The position numbers and the translations under genes are program-made. The notes below the pieces were generated by a model, which had not been told where the DNA came from, ran no database searches, and was given only the letters and a program-made list of their open reading frames with translations. DNA of 64,000 nucleotides from Thalassoroseus pseudoceratinae (GTDB lineage: Bacteria > Planctomycetota > Planctomycetia > Planctomycetales > Planctomycetaceae): the NCBI RefSeq assembly GCF_011634775.1, contig NZ_JAALXT010000004.1:124001-188000 (forward strand), in the 5' to 3' direction. Of this stretch, positions 11,001 through 19,239 are shown piece after piece. Each line of letters begins with the position of its first letter. Positions within the stretch are counted from its first letter, which is position 1.

Positions 11001-11395
11001 AGATCCAACGTGAGTTGACTCTTCTCCTTCGCAGGATTGCAGACATCCGCCTCATATCGGACTTGTCGGCCGCCCGAGGCTTCACGAATCGCACGACGAA
11101 GTTTTTTGTGGGTATCGCGGCAGACTTGCCACCAGCGAAGTTCCCAAAACAGTCGGCCTTGGATTTTGCTGCGGTCCAACCGGCAATTCCGCAGGAGCGA
11201 TTGATTAGCCTCCAAGATGGCACCGTCGGGACTGAGCAACGCCACGTACTCAGAGAGTTCATCAACCAGTGTTCCAGCCCAAGGAGCGTCCCATGGTTGG
11301 GTGACCATGGTGTCACCGCTGTGAGTGTCTGAGTTCCAGTCGGTTGAAGTGCGGATCGATTTCCGATTCTCGGAATGAGAATTTCCTGACTCCAT
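8093..11395 (-). CDS. Hybrid sensor histidine kinase with two kinase cores and two receivers
   Basis: A 1100-residue signalling protein. Domain order: PAS about 45-155; HisKA with SHELRTPLTLIL (His near 195); HATPase about 310-420 with N and G boxes (NAFKFTPDGG, DSGIGISP, GTGLGLSI); receiver 1 about 450-565 with DLILTDMMMPRMSG; PAS 2 about 590-700; second HisKA with SHELRTPLTPVL (His near 725); second HATPase about 830-950 with NAVKFTPHGG and GLGLGLAI; receiver 2 about 975-1090 with DLVISDIGLPDGSG. No transmembrane segment, HPt or DNA-binding output. The ATG at 11395 has AGGA 9 bases upstream; a TTG at 11413 is the alternative. No partner regulator is adjacent, so phosphate must pass to a protein elsewhere. 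Confidence 0.93.
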   Translation of the reverse strand: MESGNSHSENRKSIRTSTDWNSDTHSGDTMVTQPWDAPWAGTLVDELSEYVALLSPDGAILEANQSLLRNCRLDRSKIQGRLFWELRWWQVCRDTHKKLRRAIREASGGRQVRYEADVCNPAKEKSQLTLDLSIRPLRDSDGQIVRLLLEARDITERKQAEREVERKTEERRVLYEQLKEFDQLKTQFFANVSHELRTPLTLILGPVRNWLSNKSLSQKQRRELQIVERNAGLLLKRVNNLLDLSKLEAEAMVLSYQECDFACVARFVASHFEGLAEERDIDFVIETPDQLPGQVDPEKIQRVLLNLLSNAFKFTPDGGTIVFSLHQTPEGAVFSVQDSGIGISPQQRTRIFERFRQVDCGVNRNVGGTGLGLSIVKEFITLHRGKVRVDEAPGGGAVFFVEVPLRAPRDVKVTPANRHSVTATDLGKTTIEELRTYRRPRSRRLPVCQADAPLILVIEDNPDMNSFLAETISEEYRVATAFDGHEGLQKALQLRPDLILTDMMMPRMSGEEFVREVRCRPEMEGVPIVLLTARADNNLHVKLLNEGVMSYLNKPFSAEELRAKVRRLITEHRRSQASLRKAYSLLHAVTEGIGDAVFVKDTKGRYLMINSAGARNMNRQKDKILGQTDDKFFTPEVVRTIREIDQAVIATGEPHSWEQERIIDGKKQLFHITKLPHRDESGKISGVMGIARDITAPKKAESELREAKELAEAANKAKDRFLAILSHELRTPLTPVLATVNYMATRDNLPAEFREEMTMIRRNVEMEARLIDDLLDLTRINRGKIELHFEAVDAHATLRRALEICQADIDTRQLEVTQAMRAGNCFIWADPARVQQVFWNLINNAVKFTPHGGRISLRTRMESSDDEENTDRLVVEIADSGVGIAPDVLPRIFSAFEQGERTVTRQFGGLGLGLAISRALVKMHKNASLTAVSEGVDKGATFIVSFPVIGADRVRESQKPRSPRRKERSKLQVLLVEDHEDTLRMMSKLLKMFGYDVKAASSVEEVRVISDTARFDLVISDIGLPDGSGLDVIRHLRAQSANRGIRGIALSGFGMEDDIRNSRKAGFERHLTKPVSLDGLEETIQEVMSLEASGCSSDSV

Positions 11396-11697
11396 CAGCG
11401 TTCTTCCTTGCAAAATCCGCCATCCTCAAGGTGAACATTCACCCGCGAATGGTCTGTTCCATCAGAACCCGGTTGTGGATTAGTTTAACGCATTGGAAAC
11501 TCATCTCAAGTGCGCCAACGCTTTTCACCGTTGTCGCTCGACTTTCAAAGCAGCAGGGTCAGCGGCGATTTTGGGCACGAATTGGCCAGAGAATCTGTTC
11601 GAACCTAACTGCCGAGAGTCGTAGTTGGATAGCCATCGACACGGTGTTTTCCCTGGGAAACACGGCATCGAAATCGTACAGACCGTCTCAACACGCG
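11396..11697. other. Non-coding gap between tsaB and the hybrid kinase gene
   Basis: About 300 bases with no credible gene. A short frame on the plus strand (11344-11766) is antisense to both neighbours and has no protein-like composition. A 6-bp inverted repeat GTGTTT/AAACAC sits around 11644-11663, downstream of the tsaB stop, without a U-rich tail, so I do not call it a terminator. The kinase promoter must lie here. Confidence 0.5.
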
Positions 11698-12384
11698 TTA
11701 TGTTTTCGAGCGAGCCAGCCAGCGATCTTCCGCAGAACTGCGTCGGAGATAGAGCGGTTCAAGTGACCAGGGATCGTCAAATTCTCCCGCTGCCGTTCGT
11801 TTGGCACCGAGAGCAGCGACCACGCGAGCTTGCGGATCGAAATGCGACTCCGGCAGCACTTGGCAGATGGGATCCAACTGTTCGGACCACTTCCGGACGC
11901 CCGGTCCACTCAGGACATCCGATTGATTTCGATCAGCACACCACTCGGCTGCGGGCTGTATTTCGATGTCCCCTTGCGACACAAATGAGCCCTCAGTTCG
12001 GCGAAAATGTCCGACGAATACATCTTGGCGTTGTGCATCTGCGATGACGAACAACTCGGCCACATCCTCAGGGCTGTTCTCGGCCACTGCTTGGAAGGTG
12101 TTCACAGCGGATAAGTGGCATCCGGTTGCGAACGCGAATGTTTTGGCACAGACGATTCCCACCCGCAACCCGGTGAAACTACCAGGGCCGGCACTCACGG
12201 CGATGGTGTGAATATCGGTCGCGGCTAATTCATTGTCGCGGAGAAGCCCGTCGATTTCCGCCAGGAGAGTCTGTGCATGACGCCGCCCGGTCCGATCCAA
12301 GATCCGCTCGCCGACCAACTCACTCTCACGCAGCAGAGCCACACTGCCTGCACGCCCAGAGGTTTCAATTCCCAATGTCCACAT
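11698..12384 (-). CDS. tsaB: tRNA threonylcarbamoyladenosine biosynthesis protein TsaB
   Basis: Partner of TsaD and TsaE in making the universal t6A37 modification of ANN-decoding tRNAs. The 228-residue protein starts MWTLGIETSGRAGSVAL, the ASKHA-fold phosphate-1 loop, and has the diagnostic AVSAGPGSFTGLRVGIV about residue 65. DARRxEVY of other family members appears here as DAQRQDVFVGHF. Length and order match TsaB rather than TsaD, which lacks this compact form. It lies 9 bases after sixA and seems to be the last gene of the secretion-operon transcript, a linkage with no obvious functional sense. The C-terminal half is divergent, as is normal for TsaB. Confidence 0.93.
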   Translation of the reverse strand: MWTLGIETSGRAGSVALLRESELVGERILDRTGRRHAQTLLAEIDGLLRDNELAATDIHTIAVSAGPGSFTGLRVGIVCAKTFAFATGCHLSAVNTFQAVAENSPEDVAELFVIADAQRQDVFVGHFRRTEGSFVSQGDIEIQPAAEWCADRNQSDVLSGPGVRKWSEQLDPICQVLPESHFDPQARVVAALGAKRTAAGEFDDPWSLEPLYLRRSSAEDRWLARSKT

Positions 12385-12393
12385 GAATGCAAA

Positions 12394-12900
12394 TTATTCC
12401 ACGTTATTCGCATCGGAGAAGAAATACGGACTCAGCACCCATTCGAGCCGTCCCCGTTCTGCGGCAATTTTGCCCGAAAACTGGATACACGCAACCGTAC
12501 CGGGTTCGAACAGGATGGAACCACCATTCACCAACCGTCCGGCCACCACGCTAATCTGTGGCTGATGTCCGACGACGAGCAAAGATGATTCAGCAACGGA
12601 CGCGGTACTCGCTTGCTCCCGAGCAGTTTGCAGCAACGCATCTTCGGAGAGACCTGGCCCTAACCACTCTCTTTCAGCATCCGCTGTGAGAGATGTCGCC
12701 AAGCCTTCGACAAGTTGCTCGGCCGTCTGCCGTGCACGGAGTAGGGGGCTATGAAGGACCAAACCGGGACCAATCCCTGTTTGTGCCATCCATTGGCCGG
12801 TCCGCAAGGAACGTAACGCTCCCGCCATCGTGAGGGGACGTTGGGCATCGGTTGGTGCCGAATACGCTGCTTCCCCGTGCCGCATCAGCATCAACCGCAT
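12394..12900 (-). CDS. sixA: SixA-type phosphohistidine phosphatase (histidine phosphatase superfamily)
   Basis: A 168-residue protein of the branch-1 histidine phosphatase fold. The catalytic RHG motif is in LMLMRHGEA at the N-terminus. The conserved PLTMAG follows, then the second arginine in SPLLRARQTAE, and the second histidine in LVVGHQPQ. Short length without extra domains fits SixA, which dephosphorylates HPt-type phosphohistidine. I choose the ATG at 12900 because AGGGA lies 9 bases upstream and the RHG motif then sits at the usual distance. An ATG at 12927, directly after the upstream stop, would add nine residues and is possible. It follows the GspM-like gene closely and precedes tsaB. 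Confidence 0.87.
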   Translation of the reverse strand: MRLMLMRHGEAAYSAPTDAQRPLTMAGALRSLRTGQWMAQTGIGPGLVLHSPLLRARQTAEQLVEGLATSLTADAEREWLGPGLSEDALLQTAREQASTASVAESSLLVVGHQPQISVVAGRLVNGGSILFEPGTVACIQFSGKIAAERGRLEWVLSPYFFSDANNVE

Positions 12901-12927
12901 CACAGTGCGTCCCTTCGCCATTCGCAT

Positions 12928-14691
12928 TCACTCCGCGTTTTCAGGCGGATCCTCAGCACGTGCTGGACCGTCCGCGGGTGTCGACTCTGGAGATGACTCC
13001 AGGGCAATCATCTCACGGAGAAACTGCCCCAATTTCAAACGGTGGAGTGTACCATTCACATCCAGGTCCAACCACCCCTCACCGATTTCCTTCACGGTGA
13101 CGGTCAATTCAGACGCGGTGAATTCCTCGTTGACTTCGACGATAAACTCTTTGTTGTTCCACTGATCGTAGAACCAAGCTTCCGCACCTTTGCTGTCACC
13201 AACCGCACCGATAAACCGTGTGTTCCCGGCGGAATCACCTTCCACGCTCACGGGAACAACCACGTCGGTGGATAGCGATGGATCACCGCCATCACTCACT
13301 CGCAAGCCGATGTTGTACTCGGTCGCGGGAATCGAAGCGTCCGGTGTCCAAACCACTGTGCCGGTCATCGGATCGACTTCAACACCAGCGGGTGCTCCTT
13401 CTTGTAATGACCATGTGAGTTGATCGCGACCACCGTCATCCTTGGCTTGTGGAGAGACAAGAAGTGTCCGCCCGTGAAAAACAGTTTGCTTCGCGACCGG
13501 CTGAACTTCCGGTGCGGAATTCTTTTCCTTCAAGATGATTTCGACCGGCAGTTCAACGATGGGGTTCTCGGTCGCGGAGTACTTCGCCACAAACTGAATG
13601 GGATACGTTTTCGCTGGCGTTTCTTCGTTGGTTTCCCAAATGACTTCCCCGGTTTTGTCGTTGAACTCAAGCCCCGCCGGAGTTTCACCATCAATCGTGA
13701 CCCGAAGCGGTCCCGGTGTCGGATCGAAATCCCGAGTTTCGACGGTAAACTTCACCGGTTCTCCACGAGTCACCATCAGCGAACTTGGGCCGATCAAACG
13801 TGGTCGATATTCGCGGTCGGGCAGGGGTTTCGAGAACAGATTTGCCATCTCTCTCGGTTCAAACACCGGGTCCGCTTTGTATCGCTCGCTGAGCGGATTT
13901 CGTAACCCCAAATCCACGACTGTGTTGGCAGGATGTGCGGCCGCTTGGCTGCCGAAGGCCCCCCGTCGCACGGTCCAACGCGGACCGGATGTCTTTTGGA
14001 CCGTCATCAATTCGTCACCAACGCGGATACGGAATCCGCTGCTCTCGGGAAAGCCGACAGCCTCATCCACCACGATCGTTTCCGACTCAGCGGTTAACGG
14101 TTCGCTCAGTTGGGCTTCAGGAAACAATTGGCTGCGAGTCAGGGCATCCTGAATGACCACACCTTCGGCGACCAAACGAATCTTGAGGAGTGGGTTGCCC
14201 ATTTCGGCTTGACCATCCACACGAAGTTCTTGCACATGATGTAACAACTCCGTGCCTTCGAACTTGGCCATGAAGCTCGTGAACTCCGGGAAACGTGCGT
14301 TGGCTTCCAAGATCACTTGAACCGAAAGGTAAACGTCTCGCGATGGACGAATCGGCCCCGGTGTGACTCGCACATCTTCTAAGCCGCTTTGCGTGGCAAG
14401 ATCGGTCAACCAGTCGTGATACAATCGTTGGGCCGTCAATGCGGTCGGACGGTCATCGTTGCCCACATCCGGTGGCAAACTTTGCCGTCGCCATCCGGAG
14501 AGTTGCTCCATCGCGGCGAAAATCTGGTCACGTTTGCTGTCGAGTTTGTCGAACTCCGACTCCAAACTCACCAAACGATTGCGACGCTCGTCCAACGGCC
14601 CCATGATCCAACTGCCAACGAAACTCCACACGACCCACAAGCCCAGCACTCCGCCGAGGATCAGAGCTAATCGTTTTTCACGAGTTTGCAT
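12928..14691 (-). CDS. GspM/PilO-like inner-membrane protein with Ig-like domains
   Basis: A 587-residue bitopic protein in the GspM position of the operon. One transmembrane helix (about 8-28) follows a short cytoplasmic tail. Residues 35-190 carry a coiled coil and a ferredoxin-like region reminiscent of GspM/PilO. Residues about 205-265 form a beta segment with VRRGAFGSQAAAHPANT, a pattern I know from hub-like segments of phage tail proteins. Two putative Ig or cadherin-like repeats follow (about 295-385 and 390-485), each with the He_PIG style 'PAG-x-x-x-D-x-x-T-G-x-x-x-W'. The C-terminal region ends acidic. Ordinary GspM is about 160 residues, so most of the periplasmic mass is extra. 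Assignment to GspM rests on position plus the N-terminal layout. Confidence 0.75.
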   Translation of the reverse strand: MQTREKRLALILGGVLGLWVVWSFVGSWIMGPLDERRNRLVSLESEFDKLDSKRDQIFAAMEQLSGWRRQSLPPDVGNDDRPTALTAQRLYHDWLTDLATQSGLEDVRVTPGPIRPSRDVYLSVQVILEANARFPEFTSFMAKFEGTELLHHVQELRVDGQAEMGNPLLKIRLVAEGVVIQDALTRSQLFPEAQLSEPLTAESETIVVDEAVGFPESSGFRIRVGDELMTVQKTSGPRWTVRRGAFGSQAAAHPANTVVDLGLRNPLSERYKADPVFEPREMANLFSKPLPDREYRPRLIGPSSLMVTRGEPVKFTVETRDFDPTPGPLRVTIDGETPAGLEFNDKTGEVIWETNEETPAKTYPIQFVAKYSATENPIVELPVEIILKEKNSAPEVQPVAKQTVFHGRTLLVSPQAKDDGGRDQLTWSLQEGAPAGVEVDPMTGTVVWTPDASIPATEYNIGLRVSDGGDPSLSTDVVVPVSVEGDSAGNTRFIGAVGDSKGAEAWFYDQWNNKEFIVEVNEEFTASELTVTVKEIGEGWLDLDVNGTLHRLKLGQFLREMIALESSPESTPADGPARAEDPPENAE

Positions 14692-14761
14692 GATGACAAA
14701 TCCGGTTTGATGTCAATTTCAAAAGTTGGTGCGGGGAACGAGATGGCTGAGTGCGATTCGT

Positions 14762-16216
14762 TTATTTTGTGGGTGGTCCATCCAATGGCCGTTCCATATC
14801 GAGCGGCACTCGAAAGCGGTACCCGCCCTCTTCGGAATCTTCGACACGAGTCGCATGAACATCGTAACCTTGTGCCGCAAGTTCCCGCAGCAAATCCCGA
14901 CGATCAGAGTCCTCTTTCGCCAGTGCAACGCCGGAAATCTGAGCCCGTGCCCCGCGTGGTTCCGCTGTCGCTTGCCAGGTTTGCACAACGACACGGTCGC
15001 GACCCGGTGAAGCGGTTTCAAACTCCGCAAATCGTTCGAGCGGCCGGACACTTTTCACCAACCATGCATCCACATCCGCGGCGGATGTCAACGACTCTTC
15101 CCGGTCGTCGATGAAATCGTCAGCTTCGTCAATTTGAGCCGCGACCGTCTGGATTTGCTCATCCAAACGCGACACCGCATTCGATCGCAGAAAATAACCG
15201 ATCCCGAACACCACGACCACACCTGCGGCGATTGCCAGCATTCGAGTGCGTTTCGGATCGCGGCGTGCCCTTGGCTGACGCGGGTGCAAGAAATCCAGCG
15301 TGTCCGCCAGACAACGGTTCTTCTGCAACAACAACCCAAGCGGGCTGAGCATGTGGGACGAGAAACTGTCTTGGACACTCGCGTCCAGTGAGACCGACGG
15401 CACCCGAGACGGCTCCAACCGCAATACATCGGTGCGAACTGCGTTCGCCAAAGCCGCTTGTAATTCCTCGTACGAAGTGTCGGTATTCAACCAAGTGCGT
15501 TCCACTTGCAGGGTTGGCCAGTGACTTCGCAACGTCACCAATGCCCGACGAATTTCCGGGACCACCACGGAAACGCTGTTTTCCCCCTCGGACAAACGAA
15601 ACGCGTGAGTGAGCAATAAGTGCCCGCGATACAAAACCGCCGCCTCACCACCATGTTGATGCACGGAGACCGCAAGCACCACCGTTTCCGGGGATTGCGT
15701 TTCCACCTGTGCATGAGCCACCATCTCCGATAAGCCCACGACCGCGGGGGCAATTCCCGAAACCGTCAGTTCACTCGCCGCAAACAATCGTGAGAGGGCA
15801 TCTAGTCGTCCGCGTGGAATCGTGAACAGCAACACATCGCGGCTGGCTTGCTCACCGATCTTCGCGATGGGCAGGAAATCGAGTCGAAGTTGATCCAGCG
15901 AAGTGGCGGTTTTCGCGGCCGCCTGGAATCGGACCAGGTTCGGAAGTTCCTCGTCGGGGGCATCGGGAACCTCCAGCCGTCGCGTGACGTAATCGCTTCG
16001 AGGCAAACCGAGGACGACCGTTCGACCGGCCAACCCCAGCTTCTCAAATGATTCTTTCAGCCAACGCCCGGCTTCATTCGGTTGCTCTGAGGGTGCGATG
16101 TCTTCCGGCCATTCCAACTCGAACGACCGACGAACGGCAACGCCTTGCTTGGTTGAATCGGCGTCGAGAACGATCAGCCGTCGCTCGTCCCACCCAATCG
16201 CTAAAATATCTGCCAT
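14762..16216 (-). CDS. gspL: GspL/PilM-N-like assembly-platform protein
   Basis: A 484-residue bitopic inner-membrane protein. The cytoplasmic part (about 1-320) is an actin-like PilM/GspL fold that in other systems binds the GspE N-domain. Segments LGLPRSDYVTRRLEVPD and LPNLVRFQAAAKTA resemble PilM. A single transmembrane helix lies at about 325-343 (MLAIAAGVVVVFGIGYFL), followed by a coiled coil and a small periplasmic ferredoxin-like region with AQGYDVHATRVED. The ATG at 16216 has AGGAAAG 7 bases upstream. The gene sits between gspK and the gspM-like gene, the canonical place of gspL. It can equally be described as a PilM-PilN fusion. Confidence 0.85.
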   Translation of the reverse strand: MADILAIGWDERRLIVLDADSTKQGVAVRRSFELEWPEDIAPSEQPNEAGRWLKESFEKLGLAGRTVVLGLPRSDYVTRRLEVPDAPDEELPNLVRFQAAAKTATSLDQLRLDFLPIAKIGEQASRDVLLFTIPRGRLDALSRLFAASELTVSGIAPAVVGLSEMVAHAQVETQSPETVVLAVSVHQHGGEAAVLYRGHLLLTHAFRLSEGENSVSVVVPEIRRALVTLRSHWPTLQVERTWLNTDTSYEELQAALANAVRTDVLRLEPSRVPSVSLDASVQDSFSSHMLSPLGLLLQKNRCLADTLDFLHPRQPRARRDPKRTRMLAIAAGVVVVFGIGYFLRSNAVSRLDEQIQTVAAQIDEADDFIDDREESLTSAADVDAWLVKSVRPLERFAEFETASPGRDRVVVQTWQATAEPRGARAQISGVALAKEDSDRRDLLRELAAQGYDVHATRVEDSEEGGYRFRVPLDMERPLDGPPTK

Positions 16217-16268
16217 CGATCGGCTTTCCTGTTCGCAGCTGCGTTGCGATTCAAAAGTTTCCTGAAGA

Positions 16269-17948
16269 CTAAGGAGCCATTCCTGGCAATAGTTCCGCCT
16301 GTGTGTATGCTCGCCCGAGATCCGTCAAATCGACAATTCGGCGAATTTGAGGAGGCATCGTGGAGGCATCAATGAGAGCTTCCATCCGAACGTGTGGGCC
16401 GCCCTCGTCGAAATGCCCAACCGCTTGGGCTCGAAAGACGTCTCCGCGAGTCGTCACGTATTGATCCAATGCCCGCATTTCGCTCAGACTGACCAGGCCA
16501 TCCATGACCAACCAACCGGTCGTCGCTTTGCGAGCCACCAAATCCGCCGACGGGGCCCCGGTGGAATCGAACGGTTGCGACGACACAATCGTGTTTGCCA
16601 AGTTCGTCGTCATCCCCGGCAAACCAATGAGCGTTTCATAGCAGGCCTCGTTGATGTTCACTCGACCTGGAATCGTCGTTTCGTCGGACAATGCGAACAC
16701 GTCCATCAACTCCGGCAGGTATTGTTGCATATCGGCCGGTGCGTCCGTCCATGGGCTATCGAGTGTCGTGGGGCTGCCGTCGATTTCGACATCCACTTGT
16801 GTCCCAATCAGGTCATACAGTGAGACGATTTTCTGACTGGCCCCCTTTGACAGATCCATCCCACCACGTGTGACCGCTCCCTCGACACCGCCGCCCATCG
16901 ACGAAGACTTCGCAATCCCGCTCGCCAATCGAGTCAGGAAATTTCCGGAATCCTCCGCATTCGGATTGCTATTTCCCGAAAGATCGTCGCCAACATCTTC
17001 AACCGGTCCGTTCATCCGATACGCCACCACAAACTTCGCCACATCCTCCTCGAACTCTGTGGCGATTTCATCGTAAAGTTCGGTCAACAAACTCTGGTTA
17101 AGATTGATTCGCGGCGAACCATCGAAACGCAAGTTCGATTCTCGGCTATCGACAGTCAGATACGCATCCCACCCCAACCGCAATACCCCGTCGCCGTCGA
17201 GGTCTTCTCCCACATCGAGCCGACCGTTGCGATTGAGATCTTCGCCATACAGATCAAACCGAGTCACTTCCGGCAGACTGAGAAGTTCATCGAGCGACGT
17301 CAATGCGGCATTCTTGTTGAGGTCATCTTCGCGACCGTACATCCGGGGCAGGGCAGGCTCCTCGGCGTCGATGAAGTCGAGAATGATGTCCGCCTGCGTT
17401 GCCGTCATGATGAGTTCTTCCGGCCCACCGGTGAGCATCATCCGCACTTCCGCTTCCGGATCCGGCGGTTCATCGGAGGATTCGTCCAAATACGAAACCA
17501 TCGACTCGTTGGATGCTTCACCCGGTTCGATCGTAGCGAGGAAGTTCAGATTCAATTTTGCCGACTCGTTCCGCAAGCCAAACCGAAGCCCCATCGAACT
17601 TGTTTGCGTTTCCACCGGCGCGACAATACTGAATCGCCCCTGACCACGAGCCAATTCGGACGGCAACAGAATTTGCTGAAACCGCGTGGGGTCGTGGTAC
17701 AGGTTCTCGACGCCCACAGCCTCACGAACTGTGAGCATACTAGCGGCGTATTCGATTCCCGAGAGTGCAAACGATCGCGACTGCACGTCCCGCGCATAGA
17801 GCACGGTGGCTTCTTTCTCCGCAAGCATTTGCTCGTTGAACGTGTATGCCCCCAGGGAGACCACCACGATCACCACCAACACCATCGGCAGCACAATCCC
17901 TCGGCGAGATGGGCGATTTCGTGTTGATGAGATACGAATCGAATTCAT
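16269..17948 (-). CDS. gspK: Type II secretion minor pseudopilin GspK
   Basis: A 559-residue minor pseudopilin, expected at the pseudopilus tip with GspI and GspJ. The N-terminus RRGIVLPMVLVVIVVVSLGA has the prepilin Gly and hydrophobic helix but no Glu at +5, which is a hallmark of GspK. The large globular part has a helical domain inserted in the pilin fold, with the family's NINEACYETLIGLPGMT (helix-hairpin-helix) near residue 430 and an Asp-rich segment DEDLNRNGRLDVGEDLDG-like region about 220-240 that looks like a calcium-binding loop. The protein is longer than proteobacterial GspK (about 320). Its ATG overlaps the gspJ stop by one base (TAATG at 17946-17950). Confidence 0.9.
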   Translation of the reverse strand: MNSIRISSTRNRPSRRGIVLPMVLVVIVVVSLGAYTFNEQMLAEKEATVLYARDVQSRSFALSGIEYAASMLTVREAVGVENLYHDPTRFQQILLPSELARGQGRFSIVAPVETQTSSMGLRFGLRNESAKLNLNFLATIEPGEASNESMVSYLDESSDEPPDPEAEVRMMLTGGPEELIMTATQADIILDFIDAEEPALPRMYGREDDLNKNAALTSLDELLSLPEVTRFDLYGEDLNRNGRLDVGEDLDGDGVLRLGWDAYLTVDSRESNLRFDGSPRINLNQSLLTELYDEIATEFEEDVAKFVVAYRMNGPVEDVGDDLSGNSNPNAEDSGNFLTRLASGIAKSSSMGGGVEGAVTRGGMDLSKGASQKIVSLYDLIGTQVDVEIDGSPTTLDSPWTDAPADMQQYLPELMDVFALSDETTIPGRVNINEACYETLIGLPGMTTNLANTIVSSQPFDSTGAPSADLVARKATTGWLVMDGLVSLSEMRALDQYVTTRGDVFRAQAVGHFDEGGPHVRMEALIDASTMPPQIRRIVDLTDLGRAYTQAELLPGMAP

Positions 17949-18760
17949 TACAACGCCTCCGGTAAGGACGCTGCTGGCAAATCGATGGTGAAGTGCACGA
18001 ATTCGGTCGTCGGGCTCGTGCGGGATGTCGCCAAGATTTCCGAATCGGCGGCCGACGCGGGTGCGAACTGCATCGAGACACGAATCGCCCGCGGCAAACC
18101 GCCATACTCAATGCTATGCCAATCATCCATCCACGTGTTGGTATTTCCATCGAGATATTGGAACTGCATGCTGATGACTTCCGGTGCCAACAAATCGACA
18201 GGCACATCCGTCATCGCCACGCCCTGCAATTCCGCCCACTCGGCTTCGCGTTGATCGACGTTCGAAAAGTAAACCCCCGACGAGTCGGTCGCCGATCCAC
18301 CGCCAAACGAATATGTGATCCGCCGCAGATCGCTTTGGCTGTCCTGAGTGGCCAGTTCTTCGGCTGAGGCCATCATCACGCGATTACGAGTTGGCCGTAC
18401 TGCCACCAACGTCAAAGAATCGGCTGTCCCCACAAGACGCGCTGTCACCGTGAGAGTGGAAGCGGCATCGTCCATAGTGACGGTCACGGTGTCCTCGTCA
18501 GATTCTTCCTCGTCGGTGGCGACATTTTCTTCCTCTTCCGGTTGATCGACGATTGAGCGGATATCAATCGTCATTCGTCGAACCAAACTGCGAGCCAATT
18601 GCATCCGTTCGGTATCGATCTTCCCGACGGTCGAAAGCCGCCAGTAATGCGACAACGACGCATACACCGCCACCATCAAAATGCCGCTAAGCCCCAAGGC
18701 CAAGAGCAATTCGAGGAGCGTGTATCCGCGAGGATGAGATTGTGAACGAACTTTTCGCAC
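17948..18760 (-). CDS. gspJ: Type II secretion minor pseudopilin GspJ
   Basis: A 270-residue pseudopilin. The prepilin motif is RGYTLLELLLALGLSGILM with Glu at +5 (Tyr at +1). The body has the GspJ-like length and a Glu/Asp-rich stretch (EEEENVATDEEESDED, about residues 75-90) that is probably a disordered loop. The C-terminus has FQYLDGNTNTWMDDWHS, which resembles the family's 'F-x-Y-x-D-x-x-g-x-W-x-x-x-W' end. It sits 11 bases downstream of gspI and overlaps gspK by one base, so these minor pseudopilins are translated together. Substrate and calcium dependence unknown. Confidence 0.88.
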   Translation of the reverse strand: MRKVRSQSHPRGYTLLELLLALGLSGILMVAVYASLSHYWRLSTVGKIDTERMQLARSLVRRMTIDIRSIVDQPEEEENVATDEEESDEDTVTVTMDDAASTLTVTARLVGTADSLTLVAVRPTRNRVMMASAEELATQDSQSDLRRITYSFGGGSATDSSGVYFSNVDQREAEWAELQGVAMTDVPVDLLAPEVISMQFQYLDGNTNTWMDDWHSIEYGGLPRAIRVSMQFAPASAADSEILATSRTSPTTEFVHFTIDLPAASLPEAL

Positions 18761-18771
18761 GGCTTCGGTTC

Positions 18772-19239
18772 TTACAATTCGGAGAGTGCAGCTTCCTGCT
18801 CGGCTTGGAGGTCCGCGATGGCTTGCGGGTCACGGACCAATCGGCGGAGCGTAAATACAGCGGCGGGTGTGCCGTCGGCCGTTTCGTATTGTGTCGTGAG
18901 TTCCAGGTTGACCATTGTTGCGTCCACCTCCCAAGGTGAGACGGTCAAACTCCACGTCCATGTTCCCGAAATCGAAGTGGATGCGTCTTCCTCGAACGGG
19001 CTGGCGGCGGTCGTCTGCATGAGATCGGCGTTTGCAATGACTTCCGATATCTTCGATTCCGCACGCACAATCGCCTGCGTTTGCAAGCGGGAATCGATCG
19101 TGTTCCGGTAACCGATGGCAATCAACTGGTAAATCGCCGCCATCGACATCGTAAAGATCGAAACCGCCAACATGACTTCCAACAATGATAGCCCGAAACG
19201 GTTGCTCGTCGTGCGAGACGGAGGATGCGTCGTTCTCAT
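18772..19239 (-). CDS. gspI: Type II secretion minor pseudopilin GspI
   Basis: A 155-residue pseudopilin. The cleavage region is NRFGLSLLEVMLAVSIFTMS: Gly at -1, Leu at +1 and Glu at +5. The family pattern of a hydrophobic helix followed by AIVRAESKISEVIA (compare 'a-x-x-x-A-e-x-k-l-x-e-l') is present. Its ATG overlaps the gspH stop (ATGA at 19236-19239), and the ribosome-binding site GAGGA is buried in a perfect 10-bp inverted repeat that has the start codon in its loop, suggesting that translation depends on ribosomes finishing gspH. It likely starts the tip complex with GspJ and GspK. Confidence 0.87.
   Translation of the reverse strand: MRTTHPPSRTTSNRFGLSLLEVMLAVSIFTMSMAAIYQLIAIGYRNTIDSRLQTQAIVRAESKISEVIANADLMQTTAASPFEEDASTSISGTWTWSLTVSPWEVDATMVNLELTTQYETADGTPAAVFTLRRLVRDPQAIADLQAEQEAALSEL

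Noticed and set aside
11643-11663. GTGTTT/AAACAC inverted repeat as a terminator for tsaB
   Set aside because: Short stem and no U-rich tail in either direction.
11344-11766. 140-codon plus-strand frame between the hybrid kinase and tsaB
   Set aside because: It overlaps both neighbours in antisense and has no ribosome-binding site or family pattern.
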